Assembly: GCA_900546115.1 (NCBI GenBank)
Contig: URBQ01000017.1
Span: 1-52,918 of the forward strand
Direction of reading: 5' to 3'
Source: an uncultured Collinsella sp.
GTDB lineage: Bacteria > Actinomycetota > Coriobacteriia > Coriobacteriales > Coriobacteriaceae
Length of the DNA stretch: 52,918 nucleotides
Under the pieces are notes generated by a model. That model had not been told where the DNA came from, searched no databases, and saw nothing but the letters and a program-made list of their open reading frames with translations. Each line of letters opens with the position of its first letter. Positions within the stretch are counted from its first letter, which is position 1. Below, one piece after another: positions 47,886 through 52,918 of this stretch. The position numbers were made by a program, and so were the translations under genes.

Positions 47886-49307
47886 ATGACTTTTACCGAC
47901 AAACCCGAAAGCGCAAACGAAGCGCAGGATCATTCTCAGTCGCTCGACGACGGCGGCTTTTTCTCCCTGAACGACGTCATCATGGCCGGCAGGCATCAGC
48001 TCACCCGCTCCGAGCATCTCTTGGCCGCCGACACGCGCCGCAACGCCCGCAACCTACTCGTGAGCGCCAAGTTGCTCACACTCGTCGTCATCGTCTCGCT
48101 CGCCATGGGCGTTGCCGCCTGGGCGTTTTTGACCTCGCTGAATATCGCGACCGACTATCGCGAGCACCATGCATGGGTCTACGCCTTGCTTCCCGTTGTG
48201 GGCGTTGCCACCGCATGGGTGTACAAAAACCACGGCCTTGCCGCCAAACGCGGTAACAACCTGGTCATCGACTCCGCTCTGGGCACACGCCTCATCCATA
48301 TGCGCATGGCCGTTCTCACCTTCGTCTGCTCCACGCTCACGCACCTAACGGGCGGGTCGGCCGGTCGCGAGGGAGCTGCGGTGCAGATTGGCGGCACCAT
48401 CGCCAGCAACATCTCGAGCCTCGCCCACCTCAAAAAGCATGACCACCACGACCTCATGCTCGCCGGCATCTCGTCGGCCTTTGGCGCCGTATTCGGTTCA
48501 CCCCTTGCTGGAGCTTTCTTTGGCATGGAGATGTGCTTTATCGGCAAGATCGACTACACCGCGGGCATCTACTGCCTGGTCGCCTCGTTTACCGGCTACT
48601 TTACGTCGCTTGCCTTGGGAACCGAGTACGAGGCGAATGTCATCGCCAGCGTTCCCAACATGACACCACGGACGGTTGTCATCGTTGTTATCAGCGCCAT
48701 TATCTTCGGCCTGACGGCACGCCTCTTTGCCTGGTCGGTTCGAACCGTCAAAAGCTTGTACGGTCGCTTTATCGCCAATTACCTCGTCCGCGCACTCATA
48801 GGCGCACTCGTGGTTTTGGCCGCCTATGCCCTCCTTGACGCCTGGGACTACGACGGCCTTTCCACGTGGCTTTCCGGCGCCGGATTTGCAGGCAACACCA
48901 CCCTGGCGGACGCAGCCATCAAGTTGGTCGTCACGGCGCTTACCCTGGGCGCGGGCTTCCAAGGCGGCGAGGTCACGCCCCTGTTTGGCATCGGTGCGGC
49001 ACTCGGTGGCTGGATCGGTTGCCTTACCGGGCTTGACCCCAGTTTTCTGGCGGCTCTCGGCATGCTCGGCGTGTTCTGCGCCGGCCTCAACGTGCCCATC
49101 ACCACCTGCATGATGGCCATCGACCTGTTCCACGGCACGGCCGCCGGGTTCTTTGTCATCGTGGCCTTTATCAGCTACCTAACCGGCGGACACCGCGGCG
49201 TGTACCCCGCCCAGCGCATCATCTCACCCAAGCGCCGCTCGCTTATTGTGGATGAGGGCGGTACGGTAGCGGATGCTATCGAGCGCCACAACGACCTGAT
49301 AGAGTAG
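47886..49307 (+). CDS. CLC-family anion channel/antiporter, possibly fluoride type
   Basis: A 473-residue CLC membrane protein with about ten or more hydrophobic segments from residue 58. The gating-glutamate motif is GGSAGREGAAVQIGG, and the late motif is GAGFQGGEVTPLFGIG, where GGEVTP replaces the GIFAP of chloride CLCs. At the position of the GSGIP loop the protein has KRGNNLVIDSA, lacking the chloride-coordinating serine; an Asn there is a feature of CLC-F fluoride exporters. No cytoplasmic CBS domains. Fluoride specificity is my inference. Single gene, preceded by AGAGGAAC at proper spacing. Confidence 0.88.
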   Translation: MTFTDKPESANEAQDHSQSLDDGGFFSLNDVIMAGRHQLTRSEHLLAADTRRNARNLLVSAKLLTLVVIVSLAMGVAAWAFLTSLNIATDYREHHAWVYALLPVVGVATAWVYKNHGLAAKRGNNLVIDSALGTRLIHMRMAVLTFVCSTLTHLTGGSAGREGAAVQIGGTIASNISSLAHLKKHDHHDLMLAGISSAFGAVFGSPLAGAFFGMEMCFIGKIDYTAGIYCLVASFTGYFTSLALGTEYEANVIASVPNMTPRTVVIVVISAIIFGLTARLFAWSVRTVKSLYGRFIANYLVRALIGALVVLAAYALLDAWDYDGLSTWLSGAGFAGNTTLADAAIKLVVTALTLGAGFQGGEVTPLFGIGAALGGWIGCLTGLDPSFLAALGMLGVFCAGLNVPITTCMMAIDLFHGTAAGFFVIVAFISYLTGGHRGVYPAQRIISPKRRSLIVDEGGTVADAIERHNDLIE

Positions 49308-49393
49308 ATGTAATAATCGCCGTGCAGCCACAATCGGGGGCAATTCGACCTGAGCGCGACCGCACTGTCATGTCACACGCCGGGAGTCGCCCC

Positions 49394-50356
49394 ATGCACG
49401 CAACTAATTTTGGTCGCACGCTCATCATCGCCAACCCAGCCGCCCAGTCGGGCGCGGCACGCGAAGTTGCCGAGCGCCTGCAACGCTTTTTGGACATGAC
49501 TGCACGCGCATCCCAGTTTGACCTGGTGTTGACCGAGCGTATGGGACACGCCAAGGAGCTGGCCGCGCAGGCTCAGGGCTATCGCACCGTTATCGCCCTT
49601 GGCGGCGACGGCGTGATTCACGAGGTCGTCAACGGGCTTATGACGCAAAAGGAGGACGCCCGCCCCGCTCTTGCCGTCCTGCCCGTGGGCTCCGGAAACG
49701 ATTTTGCCCAGACGCTCGGCATCGACGATTTCTCCGGCAAGGATTTTGGCGCGCTGCTCACCTGCGAGCTGCAGCGTCAGGACATCGGGCGCATTCGCTC
49801 GTGGAGCCCTGCGAGCGGCAGCGGCGAGGCTGCCGTTGAGTACTACGACCAGACGCTCTCGGTCGGCATCGATGCCGCCATCGGCCTTGGCACCACCGAG
49901 CTGCGCAAAAAGACCGGCTTGACGGGCGCGCCGCTCTACACCCTCTCGGGACTTGAGCAGTTTGGCCTACGCTATCGCAACTATCCTATGACAGTCAGCT
50001 TTGACGGCGCGCCCACCGAGCGCGCGAGGGCAATCATCATGGCGATTCAGCTGGGGCCCACGTATGGCTCGGGTTATCGTATCTGCCCCGATGCCGATCC
50101 CTGCGATGGCATACTCGACGTCTGCTACGCCTGCGGTCCCGTCCCACGCGCGGTTGCCCTGCCCATGTTCCTTTCGGCCAAAGACGGCCACCATACCAAA
50201 CTGCCGCCGATTCGCATGCGCCGCTGCCGCCATGCCGAGTTCACCTTTGAGGAGCCCGACTACCCCATTCAGGCCGACGGCGAGCCCATCGTCGCCTCGC
50301 GCATCGAAGTCGACATCCTACCCGGCGCCCTCCAAGTCTGGCACCCCACCCGCTAG
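49394..50356 (+). CDS. Diacylglycerol kinase-family lipid kinase
   Basis: A 320-residue DagK/YegS-type kinase phosphorylating a membrane lipid such as diacylglycerol. The nucleotide motif is VIALGGDGVIHEVVNGL, followed by VLPVGSGNDFAQ; the C-terminal beta-sandwich ends with IQADGEPI, the usual conserved motif. I use ATG 49394 (GGGAG eight bases upstream, protein begins MHATNFGRTLIIANP); in-frame starts at 49322 and 49370 add non-conserved residues. It follows the CLC gene by 86 bases with no terminator between, so cotranscription is possible. Confidence 0.9.
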   Translation: MHATNFGRTLIIANPAAQSGAAREVAERLQRFLDMTARASQFDLVLTERMGHAKELAAQAQGYRTVIALGGDGVIHEVVNGLMTQKEDARPALAVLPVGSGNDFAQTLGIDDFSGKDFGALLTCELQRQDIGRIRSWSPASGSGEAAVEYYDQTLSVGIDAAIGLGTTELRKKTGLTGAPLYTLSGLEQFGLRYRNYPMTVSFDGAPTERARAIIMAIQLGPTYGSGYRICPDADPCDGILDVCYACGPVPRAVALPMFLSAKDGHHTKLPPIRMRRCRHAEFTFEEPDYPIQADGEPIVASRIEVDILPGALQVWHPTR

Positions 50357-50377
50357 CAAGACCAGCGAAACAATCGG

Positions 50378-50758
50378 CTACTCGTCGCTCCCCGGCTTGC
50401 GACGGTTGGCCTTTTTAATCGCGTTGAAGTGCTTGTCATTGAGCCTGCGCTGGCGAGAGCGCAGAGGCACCTTAGTCTTTACGCGTCGGCGCGGTGGACG
50501 CCCGCGACGCTCCAGCTCAGCGCGCAGCTTACGCAGGCAGCTCGCGCGATTCTGAAACTGACTACGGCTCTCGCGCGCCGTCACAACAATCCCCGTGGGC
50601 CCATGCTTCATACGCACCGCCGAGTCCGTCGTGTTCACGCCCTGTCCGCCCGGACCTGTCGCGCGAAACACCTGAACCTCGCAGTCGCGTGCCAACCTCT
50701 CGACCGACATCTCGGCATAGCGCGCATACTCGCGCCATCCCATCTTGTTCTCATCCAT
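50378..50758 (-). CDS. RF-1-domain peptidyl-tRNA hydrolase, ArfB-like
   Basis: A 126-residue protein containing only the peptide-release domain: the catalytic loop is RATGPGGQGVNTTDSAVR with the GGQ tripeptide, and there is no codon-recognition domain. The basic C-terminal tail (KKANRRKPGSDE after RSRQRRLNDKHF) resembles the ArfB/YaeJ tail that enters the empty mRNA channel of stalled ribosomes. It likely rescues non-stop ribosomes; a PrfH-type role is an alternative. ATG 50758 has GGGAGGTG upstream. Confidence 0.87.
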   Translation of the reverse strand: MDENKMGWREYARYAEMSVERLARDCEVQVFRATGPGGQGVNTTDSAVRMKHGPTGIVVTARESRSQFQNRASCLRKLRAELERRGRPPRRRVKTKVPLRSRQRRLNDKHFNAIKKANRRKPGSDE

Positions 50759-50778
50759 ATCAACACCTCCCCTCATAC

Positions 50779-50814
50779 AAAAAATGTGACAAAGGGAAAG
50801 TCCCTTTGTCACAT
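50779..50814 (-). terminator. Rho-independent terminator of xpt, AAAGGG/CCCTTT hairpin
   Basis: Perfect 14-bp stem ATGTGACAAAGGGA (50784-50797) and its inverse (50801-50814) with loop AAG; the minus strand continues with a run of T. It lies 28 bases after the xpt stop and before the ArfB-like gene. Confidence 0.85.
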
Positions 50815-50841
50815 CGCATACCAATCGCTTGTGTTACGCGC

Positions 50842-51420
50842 TTAAGCGAAGGTGATCTCGCCGGTGTCGCAGTCCATATCGGCGATACGGGCCAGGCTCT
50901 CAACGCGGAAGCCGCGCTTACGGAGCTTATCGCCGCCGCCCTGGAAGCCCTTCTCAACGGCGATGCCAATGCCGGCAACTTCGGCGCCCGCAGCCTCACA
51001 AATCTTAATAAGGCCCTCAAGCGCGCAGCCGTTGGCCAGGAAGTCGTCGATAATCAGGACCTTGTCGCCCTCGGACAGGAAGCGCTTGCCAACGATGACC
51101 GGGTACTCCTTCTGCTTGGTAAAGGAGTAGATGGTCGTGGCGTACTGCTCGCCATCGAGGTTGATGGACTGTGCCTTCTTAGCAAAGACCACCGGTACGC
51201 CGCCAAAATGCTGAGCTGCGATGCAAGCCATGCCAATGCCCGAAGCCTCAATCGTCAGGATCTTGTTGATCTCGACATCCTTGAACAGACGGGCCCACTC
51301 GGCGCCCATGTGGTCGAACAGCTCAACGTCGCACTGGTGGTTGAGGAAGGCATCAACCTTAAGGACGTTACCGGCCTTTACGATGCCGTCATGGCGAATA
51401 CGATCCTCAAGCTCCTGCAT
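50842..51420 (-). CDS. xpt: Xanthine phosphoribosyltransferase
   Basis: Salvages xanthine to XMP with PRPP. The 192-residue length and N-terminus LEDRIRHDGIVKAGNVLKVDAFLNHQ are characteristic, and the PRPP-binding motif is KVLIIDDFLANGCALEGL. FAKKAQSINLDGEQYATTIYSFTK forms the flexible substrate loop region. Single gene; no purine riboswitch is recognisable in the 150 bases upstream. ATG 51420 follows GAAGGGG. Confidence 0.94.
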   Translation of the reverse strand: MQELEDRIRHDGIVKAGNVLKVDAFLNHQCDVELFDHMGAEWARLFKDVEINKILTIEASGIGMACIAAQHFGGVPVVFAKKAQSINLDGEQYATTIYSFTKQKEYPVIVGKRFLSEGDKVLIIDDFLANGCALEGLIKICEAAGAEVAGIGIAVEKGFQGGGDKLRKRGFRVESLARIADMDCDTGEITFA

Positions 51421-51577
51421 GGCGCAACCCCTTCTCGCGGCAACGATACCGCGCGATTAATAAACGTTGTTCGATAGTCTACCACGGACCGACCCCCGCC
51501 CGCCCCACAAGCCGCATCGCACCACAAACCAGTCTTTTTGGGACGGCGCGAATCGTGGCAGACAGCCTCCCAACACG

Positions 51578-52882
51578 CTAATGGCGGGCGCGCATCTTCA
51601 CCAAACGCACCATGGCAAGCGCAAAGCCCACAGCGGCCACAGCCATAAGCACGTAGAACACCGAGCGAAAGCCGAATAGGAATACATCCGGACGGCCTGC
51701 AACAAAACTGGTCACGGCCTCGCCCATCGCAACGCTCATCTGCCCATAGAGGATATGCGACGCCGCTGTAATGCCCACTGCCATACCCGCATAGCGCGCC
51801 AGACTACCCAGGCTGCCCGCAATACCGAGCGCCTCGCGCGGGGCCGAACCCATGTACAGCGAGTTGTTGGGACTCTGGAAAATAGACGTGCCGCATGACA
51901 TAAACGCGACGCAACACACGATCACAGGGATGGAAGAGTGCTCGTCGAGCGTGCTTACCGCAAAAAGACCGCATACGTACACGCCAAGGCCGACCGCCGT
52001 GGGGCCCTCGCAGCCAACACGGTCCGAAACCGTTCCCGAAAGCGGGCCGATAAAGGCATTCACCATTGGCAGCGCCAAAAACAGCAGGCCCGAAACGTCA
52101 GACCCAAACCCATGCGCATCCTGAAAATAGAACGGCAGAATAAACTCGGATGCGCCAATACCAACGAACACGATGAGCATGCAGGCAAGGTTGATGGTGA
52201 AAGCCGAATTTGCAAAGCAGCGGCGAGCAGCCTCGATCAGGGACATGGGGCACTCGCCGGCCTCCGGCTTAACATGCGGTAGCGTATAGAGCCCCACGAT
52301 AAACGAGATGACGCCAATGGGCAGGTTGATGAGGAAGATGCTCTCCCAGGGAAAGCTTGCCACCAGCACGCCGCCGAGTACGGGGCCACACATCATGCCG
52401 AGGGCCACGAAGGTCGCGAGAATACCCATGGCACGGCCTCGTTCGCGCGCCGGAAACGACTCGGTGATGATACCCATGTTGTTGGCCATGGCCGCTGCGC
52501 AGCCGACGCCCTGCACAATGCGTGCCAGAATAAGAACTTCGAGCGAACTCGAAAGGCCGCAAAGCAGCGAGCCGGCCGTAAAAACGATTACGCCCAGCTG
52601 GAATACGCCCACCTTGCCGCGCACGTCGCCCAAGCGGCCAAACGGCAGCATAGCCACGCATGTCGCAAGCAGGTACACCGAGCTCACCAGCTGGATGCGG
52701 TCGAGGCCCACGCCCAGCTCCTTTTGCATCACGGGCAACGCCACGGTCACGACGGTCGAATCCAGACACGACATAAACGTCATGATGAGCACGGTAAACA
52801 GAATCGCCCATTTGTTCTTGCCATGGGTGTCGCCCTCAAGGGCAATGTGCTCGCGGCGCAGCTGCTCTGCAGTTTTCTCCAT
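51578..52882 (-). CDS. MFS multidrug-type exporter, DHA family
   Basis: A 434-residue major facilitator with about twelve hydrophobic segments. The N-terminus FMSCLDSTVVTVALPVMQKELG is motif D1/DHA2-like, motif A is LPFGRLGDVRGKVGVF, and motif C appears in MGILATFVALGMMCGPVLGGVL. It resembles EmrB/QacA-type proton-driven drug exporters but is shorter than the 14-segment members. Substrate unknown. ATG 52882 has GAAAGGAT upstream; an ATG two codons earlier overlaps that site. Confidence 0.88.
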   Translation of the reverse strand: MEKTAEQLRREHIALEGDTHGKNKWAILFTVLIMTFMSCLDSTVVTVALPVMQKELGVGLDRIQLVSSVYLLATCVAMLPFGRLGDVRGKVGVFQLGVIVFTAGSLLCGLSSSLEVLILARIVQGVGCAAAMANNMGIITESFPARERGRAMGILATFVALGMMCGPVLGGVLVASFPWESIFLINLPIGVISFIVGLYTLPHVKPEAGECPMSLIEAARRCFANSAFTINLACMLIVFVGIGASEFILPFYFQDAHGFGSDVSGLLFLALPMVNAFIGPLSGTVSDRVGCEGPTAVGLGVYVCGLFAVSTLDEHSSIPVIVCCVAFMSCGTSIFQSPNNSLYMGSAPREALGIAGSLGSLARYAGMAVGITAASHILYGQMSVAMGEAVTSFVAGRPDVFLFGFRSVFYVLMAVAAVGFALAMVRLVKMRARH

Positions 52883-52918
52883 ATCCATCCTTTCGAGTGG
52901 TGCAACGCAAAAACGGGG

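Noticed and set aside
51421..51577. Purine riboswitch upstream of xpt
   Set aside because: No purine-aptamer loop sequences are visible; the leader is short and GC-rich.
1..52918. Insertion sequences, integrases, prophage or plasmid origin
   Set aside because: No transposase, integrase, replication or phage structural protein is found in any frame.

Overview
The window reads as chromosomal DNA of a high-GC, anaerobic gut actinobacterium of the Coriobacteriia, most like Collinsella. This is inferred from gene content (Sec machinery, 2-hydroxyacyl-CoA dehydratase-type reductases, a GlpA/GlpB/DUF1667 set) and base composition; no 16S gene is present. I see no transposase, integrase, phage gene or CRISPR array. 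Almost everything is on the minus strand, so the transcription order below runs from high to low coordinates.

Layout. 1-6936: an exopolysaccharide operon headed by a NusG-paralogue antiterminator (LoaP type), then a priming sugar transferase, UDP-glucose dehydrogenase, UDP-glucuronate epimerase, two GT4 glycosyltransferases and a radical SAM protein cut by the window edge. 7263-9686: thrS and a small zinc-ribbon membrane protein. 9787-10003: an unusual array of six 17-bp arms of alternating orientation on an exact 40-bp period. 10172-14600 (plus strand): a GlpA-like, GlpB-like, DUF1667 redox set and an M24 peptidase. 14841-22902: folC, valS, clpX, clpP and tig, with several large intergenic hairpins. 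22994-28439: tRNA-Leu, a two-gene xanthine-dehydrogenase-type molybdenum hydroxylase and gdhA.

From 28.7 to 41.8 kb lies a selenium region: selA-selB-selC (tRNA-Sec), a formate/nitrite transporter, tRNA-Gly, tRNA-Pro, brnQ, then an operon-like run of two double-cubane-type 2-hydroxyacyl-CoA dehydratase proteins, their ATPase activator, selD, yedF, DUF3343 and a cysteine-desulfurase-like enzyme. selD is itself a selenoprotein gene: an in-frame TGA at codon 17, followed by a SECIS-like hairpin, replaces the catalytic Cys, and a plain ORF caller truncates the gene.

From 42.2 to 47.7 kb is molybdenum supply: modA, modB (with an extra extracytoplasmic domain), modC, a MogA/MoaB protein and moeA. 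Selenium (SelD/SelA/SelB/tRNA-Sec), molybdenum (Mod/Mog/MoeA), formate transport and a molybdenum hydroxylase fit together as support for Se- and Mo-dependent redox enzymes, such as formate dehydrogenase elsewhere in the genome. The right end holds a CLC anion transporter, a lipid kinase, an ArfB-like ribosome-rescue hydrolase, xpt and an MFS exporter.

The most notable unexplained signals are non-coding: (i) three related ~100-nt structured elements (16242, 39122, 40425), two of which show compensatory base-pair changes; (ii) the 40-bp alternating array at 9787; (iii) a 138-bp element bounded by 18-bp perfect inverted repeats at 14658; (iv) a 113-nt hairpin just upstream of valS; (v) scattered hairpins sharing an AAAGGG/CCCTTT-like inner core but with different outer stems.
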